Positions 24,695-33,363 of a DNA stretch of 38,883 nt are shown here, piece by piece. Each line of letters begins with the position of its first letter. Within the stretch, counting starts at the first letter, position 1. This stretch comes from Bacillus sp. J33. Its GTDB lineage: Bacteria; Bacillota; Bacilli; Bacillales; Cytobacillaceae. The stretch lies in the NCBI RefSeq assembly GCF_000518885.1, contig NZ_JAEL01000052.1, forward strand, positions 1 through 38,883, written 5' to 3'. Position numbers and translations under genes: made by a program. Under the pieces are notes generated by a model. That model searched no databases and had not been told where the DNA came from. It was given only the letters and a program-made list of their open reading frames with translations.

Positions 24695-26287
24695 TTATAT
24701 TCCCAGCCTGACGATAAAATAACCCCAAAGAACGACGGAAATCACAACAAATGAAACGGCAACCGCTAACGTTTGCCTGTATTCCCGTTTCAATTCGGCT
24801 GCTCCATTATGTTTGGCCAAAATCTTTTGGATTGTTGCAGCAGAAAGCCTGGTTTCTTTAATCTTCTGGTAATAGCCCAGCTCATAATCGGTCGGTTTGG
24901 CTATAAACCCGACGATAAGCAAGGTAAGCACAGATACAATAATGGCCAGGTAGAAATGATCAAATCCAACCGGGAAGGTAATCATTTCATACCGTTTCAA
25001 TTCACCGAACACGATAAATGTAATGATCCCTGCAAGCATGCTTGCTGTTGCAGCTTTACTGCTCATCCGCTTCCATTCGAGGCTTCCAATGATTGTCGGC
25101 ATCCAGGAAACCGCAAAGATAGATCCGGCATAAATGGAAATCCAGAAGATCGATGAAGGCTGAAGAATGGCGATGATGCAAACAACCACAGCGACTAAAG
25201 CCTGGGCACTGCGTCCAATAAACATACTTTTCTTATCATCAAAATCTTTATGGAGGACGTTTTCAAATAAGTCTTTCGCCAATGCAAATCCAATTAGGAC
25301 AAATAGCGTGGAGGCAGTCGACATAATGGATGCCATCAATCCTGCCAAACCAATTCCAGCCAAAGCAGGCGGCGTATAGTCCATCATTCCAACGATAAAC
25401 ACGCGGTCAGCCGGCTCAATGCCAGGCTGAAGCACCATCATGGCAGTTGCAGCAATAAAGACTAGCAATTGCATAAATGGAGCAAAGAAGACCCCAATAA
25501 CAGCAGTCTTTAGGATGACAAAGTCATTTTTCGCCGGGAATACCCGGGATACAAGGGATGGGGTGCACCCGAAGAAAAGGATCCACATTAAAAATTGTGA
25601 AAACACCCAGCCAAACGGACGGTCAGCTCCGCCATTGATGCCATAATAGCCCGGGATCACTTCCCCCAGGTTTTTGATCTGGTCCAGGCCGGCCTGTCCA
25701 ATAATGAGCGGGGAAATCACAATCGCAATCGCCAGCATCGTGAAGAACATCAGCGTATCAGTAATCACAACTCCATACATGCCGCCCATTGCACTAAAAA
25801 TGAACAGGGCTAAAGTAAATAATAGAATTAAGACAGGGAACGGAATATTTAACAATTCAGATAGGATGACACCTGCTCCGATTAATTGAACCACTCCATA
25901 TCCCAGCAATCCGATAATCATAATGGACGTAGCAATGACAGTAACCCATTTGTTTCGGAACCGTTTTTCAAAAAAGTCCGGAAGCGTCTGGCAATCCAAT
26001 GCCTTTAATTTTCTTCCTACATAAATAACAGCAAATAATGTCCCTAACCATGCCCCATATGAACCTAACCCTGCATGGGCAACAGGTCCTTCGTTGTAAA
26101 TCATCCCTGCAATCCCAAGCAGCGTGACCGCACTTAAATACGTAGCTGCCAATGTACCCACAATTAATAAAGTAGAACCCTTTTCACCCATAACGTAGAA
26201 ATCATCTTTGTTTTTTACATATCTGGTTACGAAAATTCCGGCGATTACATAGACTGCAACAACGATAAAAAATACCGTTTTCTCCAT
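24695..26287 (-). CDS. Sodium:solute symporter (SSS family)
   Basis: This 530-residue membrane protein has about 13 helices. The conserved SSS segments are present: FYVMGEKGSTLLIVGTLAATYLSAVTLLGIAG in TM1-2, YGAWLGTLFAVIYVGRKLKAL, the TLPDFFEKRF loop, MGGMYGVVITDTLMFF and AGLMASIMSTASTLFVLIG around TM8. These transporters bring in solutes such as pantothenate, proline, urea or carboxylates with Na+. Its ribosome-binding site AAGGAGG lies in the last codons of the 58-residue membrane peptide gene, and the two genes are one base apart. It presumably imports the module B substrate. Confidence 0.92.
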   Translation of the reverse strand: MEKTVFFIVVAVYVIAGIFVTRYVKNKDDFYVMGEKGSTLLIVGTLAATYLSAVTLLGIAGMIYNEGPVAHAGLGSYGAWLGTLFAVIYVGRKLKALDCQTLPDFFEKRFRNKWVTVIATSIMIIGLLGYGVVQLIGAGVILSELLNIPFPVLILLFTLALFIFSAMGGMYGVVITDTLMFFTMLAIAIVISPLIIGQAGLDQIKNLGEVIPGYYGINGGADRPFGWVFSQFLMWILFFGCTPSLVSRVFPAKNDFVILKTAVIGVFFAPFMQLLVFIAATAMMVLQPGIEPADRVFIVGMMDYTPPALAGIGLAGLMASIMSTASTLFVLIGFALAKDLFENVLHKDFDDKKSMFIGRSAQALVAVVVCIIAILQPSSIFWISIYAGSIFAVSWMPTIIGSLEWKRMSSKAATASMLAGIITFIVFGELKRYEMITFPVGFDHFYLAIIVSVLTLLIVGFIAKPTDYELGYYQKIKETRLSAATIQKILAKHNGAAELKREYRQTLAVAVSFVVISVVLWGYFIVRLGI

Positions 26288-26288
26288 C

Positions 26289-26465
26289 CTAGACCTCCTT
26301 CGTTATGCTCTCATGAATCGGATTTGCCGGAGACGCATCTTTCTCTTCCTCCAGCTTTTTAATCGTTGGCAAATACTCTTTCTTTAAGATCCACACCACA
26401 ATTCCAGCTGAAATGACTGTCGTCGCAATCGCGTTTCCGAATAATAACCATAATCCTGGATTCAT
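26289..26465 (-). CDS. 58-residue single-span membrane peptide, companion of the SSS symporter
   Basis: This short gene reads MNPGLWLLFGNAIATTVISA, then GIVVWILKKEYLPTIKKLEE, then a charged tail ending ITKEV. It has one membrane helix (residues about 5-27) and a charged, probably cytoplasmic helix behind it. The stop codon is one base before the symporter start, and the symporter ribosome-binding site is inside its last codons, so the two are tightly coupled. Several SSS and related carriers have small companion subunits of this type, such as YhdT with PanF. A stabilising or regulatory subunit is the likely role. Its own ribosome-binding site is a weak GGGGG. Confidence 0.8.
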   Translation of the reverse strand: MNPGLWLLFGNAIATTVISAGIVVWILKKEYLPTIKKLEEEKDASPANPIHESITKEV

Positions 26466-26522
26466 TTTCTATAGCCCCCATTTAATGGCGGAGAAAGGGC
26501 AGCAGTCCCTTCCGCTCAAATT

Positions 26523-27818
26523 TTATTCTTTATACTGGCACCACTTTAATAGAAAAGCTGCATACGTTTTCGTGACTCTTTTGACACTATCCAGGTCCAC
26601 CCATTCATCAGGGGCATGCAGGTTTGCGCCAGTTGGCCCATAGCAGGTGGAAGGGATATTGTAATAGAGATTATAAAACCTGGCATCCGTTGTCCCTGTA
26701 AAAGCAGCATGTTTTAAATCGCTTTTCTCAATTATCCGATGTGCTTCCTCAAGGGTATGGATAAACTCCTGGTCCGGATCAAGTGTAAATCCTTCCGCAT
26801 GAAATCCGTAAAAGCTGATTTCCGGCGGATTCTCTTTCAGCCACTCATCCTTCTTGGCCGCTTCCAGCAGGAATTCCTGCACTTCCCTCTTCACATCTGC
26901 CGGGTCTAATCCTGGATTAAAGCCCACCCTTGCTTCAACAATACATTCCGATGGAACCGTCGAAGGCCAGTCGCCAGAGTGGATTTTCCCGATATTGATA
27001 TTCTGGGGATGAGGGTGATCGCCAAAAATCTTATGCTTTGAACGACTATTAATCTCTTTCTCGTAGTCTTGAAGGGCTTCTATCATTTTATAGGCTTTCA
27101 CAATTGCATTGACCGCTTTGTCCGCCCTTTCCGTATGGGCACCAAGCCCTGCAACCTTGATGCGGACCCAAATGACCCCTACCTGCCCTGCTAGTGCCTG
27201 CTGTCCCAGGGGCTCCGGGATAAGGGCTGCATCTGCCCTGTATCCGGCTTCGATGGCAGCGAGTGCCCCGTTGCCTGTACACTCTTCTTCTGTAACGGTT
27301 TTAATCGTTACATCATTGGAAAGTTCTACTCCAGCCTGCTGAACAGCCTTAAGTGCATAGATCATGGCCGTAACCCCTGATTTCATATCCGCAATGCCGC
27401 GGCCATACATTTTATTGCCGACAATTTCAGACCCCCATGGATCATAGCTCCATTTCGACACCGGCTCAGGGCTGACCACATCTATATGACCTTGAAAAAT
27501 TATGCTTTTTCCCTTTTTCTCTCCCTTTGCTTCATACTTCCCTACCACGACAGGGCGGTTGTCATAAGACCATTCGGCCTTGGAATATCCGGGATGAGCT
27601 CCCAGCTTCTCCGGATCAGGAATAATTTTTTCAACCTTCAATTTCAAATCCTTTTCAAGGGATTCAGCCAGATAATCCTGAATCGCCGCTTCATTCCCCA
27701 GTGTGGACGGATAACGCCCAAGCTTCTGCAAATAGGAAACTTCCTCCTGCCATAAAGCATCCACTTGTTCAAAGACTTTATCGATGACATCCTTTTGCAC
27801 TTTTTCCAACTTAAACAC
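26523..27818 (-). CDS. M20 ArgE/DapE-type deacylase
   Basis: This 431-residue zinc hydrolase carries the ArgE/DapE motifs: FQGHIDVV with H111 and D113, YGRGIADMKSG with bridging D144, TEEECTGNG with the catalytic and metal glutamates near 178-179, GLGAHTERAD in the lid domain and a C-terminal HAPDEWV histidine. The family removes N-acyl groups from amino acids (acetylornithine, succinyl-diaminopimelate, formyl or other amides). It is second in module B, three bases after the carbamoylase stop, and starts with GTG, so translation is probably coupled. Here it is more likely catabolic than part of arginine or lysine synthesis. Confidence 0.9.
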   Translation of the reverse strand: MFKLEKVQKDVIDKVFEQVDALWQEEVSYLQKLGRYPSTLGNEAAIQDYLAESLEKDLKLKVEKIIPDPEKLGAHPGYSKAEWSYDNRPVVVGKYEAKGEKKGKSIIFQGHIDVVSPEPVSKWSYDPWGSEIVGNKMYGRGIADMKSGVTAMIYALKAVQQAGVELSNDVTIKTVTEEECTGNGALAAIEAGYRADAALIPEPLGQQALAGQVGVIWVRIKVAGLGAHTERADKAVNAIVKAYKMIEALQDYEKEINSRSKHKIFGDHPHPQNINIGKIHSGDWPSTVPSECIVEARVGFNPGLDPADVKREVQEFLLEAAKKDEWLKENPPEISFYGFHAEGFTLDPDQEFIHTLEEAHRIIEKSDLKHAAFTGTTDARFYNLYYNIPSTCYGPTGANLHAPDEWVDLDSVKRVTKTYAAFLLKWCQYKE

Positions 27819-27821
27819 CCC

Positions 27822-29069
27822 TTATAAAGTTTCTTTGTTCGCCAAGGCCAGAACTGTTTCAAATAAAACCTGTACGCCCTTTTCAATATCTGAAGCTTTG
27901 CTGAATTCTTCCTCACAGTGGCTGAGCCCGCTGATGCTCGGTATAAAGAGCATAGCTGCCGGTGTGATCCAATTTAAATACTTAGCATCATGGCCGGCTC
28001 CGCTCAGCATTCTCATATAAGAAAAACCATGCTTTTCGGCTGCGCCTTCCATTGCCTCAATTATTTCTTTCGAAAAGAAGTCAGTATCGATTTTGTCGAG
28101 GTCCTTTATCTGCAGCTCCATTTCATCCACTAATGTCATGGTGCTTAATGATTCCTTCAGCAGCTTCTCAAAACGTTCCCGTACATGGTCTTCCGGATGT
28201 CGAATATCAATCGAGAAGACCGCCTGATCTGCCACTGTATTGATGACATTCGGAGACACCTGAATCCTGCCAACAGCTACCAGCAAATCCGGAATCTCCT
28301 CTGCCAAAGCGTAAATTTCCGCGATAAGCTTTGAAGCGAGTAAAACGGCATCCTTTCTCCTATTCATCGGTGTTGTCCCCGTATGGGACGTCCTTCCGGT
28401 AATCGATGCCTCCAGCCAGGTCATCCCTTGAATGCCTGTTACGACTCCGATCGATTTCCCCTTATCCTCAAGGACCGGTCCCTGTTCAATATGCAGCTCA
28501 AGGAAACAGAAAGGAGCCTGCTGGCGATTTTGCTTTAACCCTTTGTAGCCAATGCGCTCCAGCTCTTCTCCGAATATGACTCCCTTTTGATCCTTCGCAT
28601 TCAGGATGGTATGTTTGTTAAAGACCTCAGCCATCGCGCCTGACCCGAGCATGGCCGGCTGAAACCTGGCCCCTTCCTCATTCGTAAAGTTAACAATCTC
28701 TATAGGTCTTTCCGTTTCAATTCCAAGATCATTTAAAGTACGGATCACCTCTAGAGCTCCAAGCACCCCCAGCACGCCATCATACTTTCCGCCTTTTGGC
28801 TGTGTATCCAGATGGGAACCCGCTAATACCGGAGCAAGTTCATCGTTTTTTCCTTTCCGCCGGCCATACATATTGCCAAAGTCATCAATCCTTGTTTCCA
28901 ATCCGCAATCCTTCATCCACTGAAGGAATAGGTCTCTCATTCTCTTATCCTCGTCCGTCAATGAAAGCCTGCAGATCCCCCCATTCGGCAGCCTGCCAAT
29001 CTCAGCGCTTTGCCGGATCGTTTCCATTAAACGATCCAATTTAATATTTTTTACTTGCTGTGTCACCAT
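27822..29069 (-). CDS. M20 carbamoylase-type amidohydrolase, module B
   Basis: The protein is 415 residues, homologous to the lead enzyme of module A. Metal motifs: AGSHLDTQ with H86 and D88, GGKYDG with D97, NEEGARF with E131-E132, LHIEQGPVLE, the HTGTTPMNRR substrate loop, and the C-terminal GLSHCEEEF histidine. N-carbamoyl amino acid hydrolases, beta-ureidopropionases and allantoate hydrolases share this architecture. It opens the module B operon: the sigma-54 promoter is 28 bp before the ATG, and AAGGGAG lies in the very short leader. If the omega-aminotransferase works on its product, N-carbamoyl-beta-alanine would be a fitting substrate, but no uracil- or dihydrouracil-degrading enzyme is in view. 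Confidence 0.9.
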   Translation of the reverse strand: MVTQQVKNIKLDRLMETIRQSAEIGRLPNGGICRLSLTDEDKRMRDLFLQWMKDCGLETRIDDFGNMYGRRKGKNDELAPVLAGSHLDTQPKGGKYDGVLGVLGALEVIRTLNDLGIETERPIEIVNFTNEEGARFQPAMLGSGAMAEVFNKHTILNAKDQKGVIFGEELERIGYKGLKQNRQQAPFCFLELHIEQGPVLEDKGKSIGVVTGIQGMTWLEASITGRTSHTGTTPMNRRKDAVLLASKLIAEIYALAEEIPDLLVAVGRIQVSPNVINTVADQAVFSIDIRHPEDHVRERFEKLLKESLSTMTLVDEMELQIKDLDKIDTDFFSKEIIEAMEGAAEKHGFSYMRMLSGAGHDAKYLNWITPAAMLFIPSISGLSHCEEEFSKASDIEKGVQVLFETVLALANKETL

Positions 29070-29096
29070 ATTCGCTCCCTTCTTGCCTATTCTTTT

Positions 29097-29113
29097 TGCA
29101 AATATCGTGCCAA
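29097..29113 (-). promoter_or_regulatory. Sigma-54 promoter of module B
   Basis: Read on the minus strand, TTGGCACGATATTTGCA matches TTGGCAC-N5-TTGCA exactly, with consensus spacing. Transcription should begin near 29087, leaving a leader of under 20 bases that holds just the ribosome-binding site AAGGGAG of the carbamoylase gene. Confidence 0.92.
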
Positions 29114-29205
29114 TTTAATAGGTTCATTTAGGCGGTTTTTGCTAGGTTTTATTGTGAATTTTTAGAATTTTTACTATAATTGTTTTTAAAAGCGATTCAC
29201 ATGAG

Positions 29206-29259
29206 TTGATTTCGATTCGCCTCTATCAAAGGATTTGGATAAAAATGAATCGAAATCAA
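29206..29259. promoter_or_regulatory. Perfect 13-bp inverted repeat, probable activator sites of module B
   Basis: TTGATTTCGATTC (29206-29218) is repeated in inverted form as GAATCGAAATCAA (29247-29259), 28 bp apart. The arms lie about 95-145 bp upstream of the -24 element, a normal place for enhancer-binding-protein sites, and directly before the activator gene. Each arm could be one half-site of a looped dimer or a complete asymmetric site. Confidence 0.75.
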
Positions 29260-29277
29260 TTCAGAAAGGAGGACTTT

Positions 29278-30678
29278 ATGGAGGAGCTAATGAAACTGGC
29301 CAATCAGCGCCCAAATTTTTTTACAGATATATTGAATTCTATTAATGATGCCATTTATATTACGGATAAAAACGGAGTTACGTTATGGATCAATCATATA
29401 AGTGAAATGATGACTCAGTTCCCAAGAGAAAAACTGATTGGAAGAAATGTGAGAGATTTGGAAAGAGAAAAGGTATTTTCTCCTTCTGTTACGAGGCTTG
29501 CAGCTGAAGCCAGCAGCAATGTCAGCACCGTTCAGGAAATGAGGGACGGCAGGAAGTATATCGCCACCGGCCATCTTGTGAAAGATGAAAATGGAGAAGT
29601 GATTGCGATCGTGGCCCATTGCCGGGATATTACGGAAGCTGTTAAAACATCGTCAAGGCTTAGAGAAACAGAAGAACTTTTGGAAAAATACAGCCAGGAA
29701 CTTCGAAAGTTAAAAATCCCCTCCCAGCTCAACGGTAATCCCTCAAAAAAAGAATTGATCCTGCACCCTTCAACAGAGGAAATGATCGGAAAAATAGCGA
29801 ATGTCGACACCACCGCTTTAATCACCGGTGAAACAGGAACAGGAAAAAGTGCAACAGCAGAAAGGATTCATTTACTTAGTAACCGCCACAAACACTCTTT
29901 CGTCCAAATAAACTGCGCTTCCATGCCGGAGCAGCTGCTTGAATCAGAGCTTTTCGGCTACAAAAAGGGAGCTTTTACAGGGGCAAGCACCTCTGGCAAA
30001 CAAGGATTAATCCAGGCTGCAGAAGGCGGAACATTATTTTTAGACGAGATTGGCGAGCTTCCTCCCCATCTCCAGGCAAAGCTATTGCATTTTCTGCAAA
30101 CCAAAACCTACATGCCAATCGGTGGACGTGAATATGTACAGGCAAACGTCCGGATCATTGCCGCAACGAACCGAAATCTTGAAAAAATGACCGAAGAAGG
30201 TTCCTTCCGCTCTGATTTATACTACCGCCTGCACATTCTATCTATCAAACTCCCCCCGCTCAGAGAACGAAAGGAAGTCATCGAGGACCTATCATTCTAC
30301 TTTTTAAAGCAGTATAACGAGAAATACAACGTTAAAAAGCACTTCTCTTCCAAAGTACTGGATATCTTTTATGCGTACCACTGGCCAGGAAACATCAGGG
30401 AGCTTGAAAACCTAATGGAACGGCTGGTAATCCTATGTGACGACACGATTGAGGAAAAAGATCTGCCTCAAAAAATGATGGAAAACCAGCAGCTTCCTCA
30501 ATATATGAAACAATTGAATCAATTGGACAGCATGCCTGAACTGCTGGAAAGCATTGAAAGGAATATGATTATAGAGGCTTTAAAGAAGGAGAAATCGACA
30601 AGGAAGGCTGCACAGCAGCTCGGGGTCACCCAATCCCTTTTGATGAGACGGGTACGAAAATATGGAATTCAATTATAA
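29278..30678 (+). CDS. Sigma-54-dependent PAS-AAA+ activator, module B
   Basis: The protein is 466 residues from ATG 29278 (MEELMKLAN), chosen because AAAGGAGG is five bases upstream; a longer reading would cover the inverted-repeat sites. A PAS domain (about 12-120, IYITDKNGVTLWINHISEMM... ending HCRDITEAVK) is followed by a linker and an AAA+ domain with Walker A GETGTGKS (184-191), GAFTGA (231-236) and Walker B GTLFLDEIGE (251-260). The C-terminal helix-turn-helix is STRKAAQQLGVTQSLLMRRV. It is clearly homologous to the activator at 17410-18804, but the recognition helices differ, as do the putative sites, so the two probably control separate modules. Confidence 0.93.
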   Translation: MEELMKLANQRPNFFTDILNSINDAIYITDKNGVTLWINHISEMMTQFPREKLIGRNVRDLEREKVFSPSVTRLAAEASSNVSTVQEMRDGRKYIATGHLVKDENGEVIAIVAHCRDITEAVKTSSRLRETEELLEKYSQELRKLKIPSQLNGNPSKKELILHPSTEEMIGKIANVDTTALITGETGTGKSATAERIHLLSNRHKHSFVQINCASMPEQLLESELFGYKKGAFTGASTSGKQGLIQAAEGGTLFLDEIGELPPHLQAKLLHFLQTKTYMPIGGREYVQANVRIIAATNRNLEKMTEEGSFRSDLYYRLHILSIKLPPLRERKEVIEDLSFYFLKQYNEKYNVKKHFSSKVLDIFYAYHWPGNIRELENLMERLVILCDDTIEEKDLPQKMMENQQLPQYMKQLNQLDSMPELLESIERNMIIEALKKEKSTRKAAQQLGVTQSLLMRRVRKYGIQL

Positions 30679-30730
30679 TTACCAGAGATTGATTAACCAA
30701 ACATATCTGGAAGGGATGAGCGAACTTATA

Positions 30731-30751
30731 CCGGCAAACGAGCCGGCTTTT
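30731..30751 (+). terminator. Weak terminator after the module B activator gene
   Basis: CCGGC and GCCGG form a 5-bp stem around 6 nt, followed by CTTTT. Confidence 0.5.
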
Positions 30752-30855
30752 GCATTTCCTTAACTTTTACTCTGCTTTATTGATTGATTTCAGGAATGAA
30801 AGATAGCCGCTGCTGATCCTTGAAAAAACGCCCGTCCCTTTGAACTTCCAATATT

Positions 30856-30887
30856 TATTCAGAAAAACTCCGCCGTTTTTCTGAATA
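30856..30887. other. Orphan hairpin with a perfect 13-bp stem
   Basis: TATTCAGAAAAAC and GTTTTTCTGAATA pair exactly around the loop TCCGCC. No T tract follows on either strand, so it is not an ordinary terminator. It lies about 190 bp before the LTD-phospholipase D gene. The rest of 30752-31078 shows no gene. Confidence 0.6.
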
Positions 30888-31078
30888 TCTAAAGTTTCCC
30901 TCCCAAACAAACCCTTTTAAAAAGATGCCTTAAGTCAATTTACTATTTTGGTATTTGGACCCATTCATTTTAATAAATCAATGAATATAGAACTTTTTCA
31001 GAAAATTTACAATCCCTATATATTTTTCCTATATTTCTGCATTATGATTATCTTGATTTGTATTTTTAGGAGGTAGTC

Positions 31079-33103
31079 ATGATGAAAAAGTTGTTTACTA
31101 TTTTTCCAGTCTTCATTTTATGTTTTTCAACTCTTTTTCCTGGAATGCTGAACAATGTCCCAGAAGTAAACGCTTCCGGAACAGAGAGTGTGGTAATCAA
31201 TGAAATAGCCTGGATGGGAACATCCGCAAACTACAATGATGAATGGATCGAGCTATTTAATAACTCCGGTTCAGATGTTTCCCTGGATGGCTGGAAGTTA
31301 CATGCTGCCGATGGGACACCCGCCATTGCGCTCAGCGGCACGATTCCGGCAAATGGCTATTTTTTATTGGAAAGGACCGATGATCAGACCGTATCCGATG
31401 TTCCTGCAGATCTTATTTACAGCGGAGCCCTTGGCAATACGGCGGAACACCTAAAGCTGATCGATCCGGCCGGCACGACAGTCGATGAAGTCGACACATG
31501 GTATGCTGGGGATAACACATCAAAGGCGACAATGGAGCGTATCGATCCTAACGCGGAAGGAATGTCATCGTCAAACTGGGCAACTGCCAATAAGAGCTAT
31601 GCAAATGGGCTCGGAACACCTAAAGGCCTTAATTCCACCGCTGCTGATGGAAGCGGCTCTGTTGAGGATCCGGGCAGCGATCCCACTGATCCCCCGCCAG
31701 CATCCAATGTATGCAATGACAGGACTCAGCACCTCAATAATGTTTCCGAAGCTGAAGGAGCCATTAACGTATATTTTAACAAATGCGCATTTCCTGAATA
31801 TGCTTCAGCCGGAAATGAAGCAAACTACAATGTAAATTTTGAAGATATTTTAATCAAACGCCTGAATTCAGCAACAAAGAGCATTGATTTTGCTGCATAT
31901 GAAATTAATCTTCCACGCGTCGTAGATACCTTGATCCAAAAAGCTGCGGAAGGCATAGATGTCCGCGTAATTGCCGATTCCAAGGATGCAGCAGATCCTC
32001 ATTATGCAGAGCGTTTTGAAACCATGCGTCTGTATTTGGAAAAAATGGCCCGCGGGCAGGATTTGACAATCGGTACAGCAGATGACATTGTCATTTTTTC
32101 TGATTCCCCTATGTTTGCTGTAGAGGATAGTGCAAAAAGGACAAGCAAAGGCCTCCCTTCATCAGCAAATGATATCAATGAAGTTTCCGTGACAGTTGGA
32201 AATTCTGCTGTAACAGGCCGTTTATTCGCGGATGCTGAATCTAAATCACCTGGAAGCTACTACAGCCCCGGAAATCAGATGCACAATAAATTTGCCATTA
32301 TTGATGATAGATGGGTATTTACGGGAACATGGAATTTTACTGTAACCGGACTCTATGGATCCGAGGAAAATATGCAGCAGGGTATTTTGGATGGGAACCA
32401 AAATCAGATTGTAGAAATGAACTGGCCAGAGCTTGCAGGGATTTATGAAACGGAATTCAATGAAATGTGGGGAACGGCTGCGCTGAACCCGGATCCTGCT
32501 GCATCGAACTTCAGCAGCCGCAAAACAGATAACACAACCCATGTGATTGACATTAATGGAAAAAAGGTTGAAATCTATTTCTCTGCAGGAGACAATGCAA
32601 TTGGCAAAATGGCTGAGCTTATTCGCAATGAAGCACATTTCAATACATATTTCTCCATTTTCGCCTGGAGTGACCAAGCGATCACCGATGAACTGAAAAA
32701 CAAGTGGGAAGGATCCTATCATGACCTTGAAGGAACCCTTACTGGATTTGATGTAAAGGGATTGTTTGATTCTTCTTTCTGGAATCAATGGTGGTCTGCA
32801 AGCATCGATATGACTGGAAGGACCGCATCCCAAACAAGTGTCAATAACCCTAATACACGCTGGAATAATCCCGCCCCTGTCTATGCGGATGCAGAAGTGC
32901 GGAAGCTTCACAGCAAGACGATGATCATTGATGCAGATACAAACAGTGACCCAACCGTCATTGTCGGTTCCACCAACTGGAGCAATAACGGCAACAATGT
33001 AAATGATGAAAATATGCTGATCATTCATGATACAGCCATTGCCAACCAATTCGTTCAGGAATTTAACGCCCGTTACATCCAGGCAGGCGGAACCATCCAA
33101 TAA
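31079..33103 (+). CDS. Secreted lamin-tail-domain / phospholipase D fusion protein
   Basis: The protein is 674 residues. A signal peptide (about 1-33, ending VNASG) leads into an LTD (lamin-tail) beta domain at about 37-180 (VVINEIAWMGTSANYNDEWIELFN). After a Pro/Asp-rich linker, two PLD half-domains follow. The HKD motifs are complete: H402-x-K404 with D409 in MHNKFAIID, and H611-x-K613 with D618 in LHSKTMIID, each followed by the usual GTWNF or GSTNWS segment. Such enzymes cleave phosphodiesters in DNA or phospholipids through a phosphohistidine. LTD domains bind DNA or surfaces in some secreted nucleases, so an extracellular nuclease is favoured. AGGAGG is five bases before the first of two ATG codons. 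Confidence 0.9.
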   Translation: MMKKLFTIFPVFILCFSTLFPGMLNNVPEVNASGTESVVINEIAWMGTSANYNDEWIELFNNSGSDVSLDGWKLHAADGTPAIALSGTIPANGYFLLERTDDQTVSDVPADLIYSGALGNTAEHLKLIDPAGTTVDEVDTWYAGDNTSKATMERIDPNAEGMSSSNWATANKSYANGLGTPKGLNSTAADGSGSVEDPGSDPTDPPPASNVCNDRTQHLNNVSEAEGAINVYFNKCAFPEYASAGNEANYNVNFEDILIKRLNSATKSIDFAAYEINLPRVVDTLIQKAAEGIDVRVIADSKDAADPHYAERFETMRLYLEKMARGQDLTIGTADDIVIFSDSPMFAVEDSAKRTSKGLPSSANDINEVSVTVGNSAVTGRLFADAESKSPGSYYSPGNQMHNKFAIIDDRWVFTGTWNFTVTGLYGSEENMQQGILDGNQNQIVEMNWPELAGIYETEFNEMWGTAALNPDPAASNFSSRKTDNTTHVIDINGKKVEIYFSAGDNAIGKMAELIRNEAHFNTYFSIFAWSDQAITDELKNKWEGSYHDLEGTLTGFDVKGLFDSSFWNQWWSASIDMTGRTASQTSVNNPNTRWNNPAPVYADAEVRKLHSKTMIIDADTNSDPTVIVGSTNWSNNGNNVNDENMLIIHDTAIANQFVQEFNARYIQAGGTIQ

Positions 33104-33111
33104 CCATATAG

Positions 33112-33170
33112 AAAAGTGCCTGACACCCGGCAGTTAACATTTTGCCAGCCGGGAGTCAGGCACTTTTTTT
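33112..33170 (+). terminator. Long terminator of the LTD-PLD gene
   Basis: AAAAGTGCCTGAC pairs with GTCAGGCACTTTT, and inside it CCCGGC pairs with GCCGGG, giving a near-continuous stem of about 20 bp, followed by TTTTTTT. The GTGCCTGACAC arm resembles intergenic hairpins common in Bacillus genomes. Confidence 0.9.
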
Positions 33171-33363
33171 GGGGATAGGCGGGATTCAAATAAAAAAGCA
33201 TGCTGTCGTTTCGGATTTACAAACTCAATAAACCTTAACAGCGCTGCAAAGATTGGTTAATGCTTGTTTAATACCTATTAATTATACTGTGGGTAAATGA
33301 TCGATCATGGATAGAAAACTAGGAATGCCCCAGCTTGAATTCAATTTTGAAGGAGTGAAAAAA

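Noticed and set aside
26523-29069. Arginine or lysine biosynthesis genes (argE/dapE)
   Set aside because: The M20 genes sit with a sigma-54 activator, a carbamoylase homologue, a symporter and an omega-aminotransferase, with no other arg or dap gene nearby, so a catabolic role is more likely.
32246-33100. 284-codon frame antisense to the LTD-PLD gene
   Set aside because: It is the mirror of a strongly supported exported enzyme with both HKD motifs; the antisense peptide has no domain pattern.
33217-33240. TTTACA and TTAACA hexamers before the phosphodiester glycosidase as a Pho box
   Set aside because: Only two hexamers, with spacing that does not match the 11-bp period of PhoP sites.
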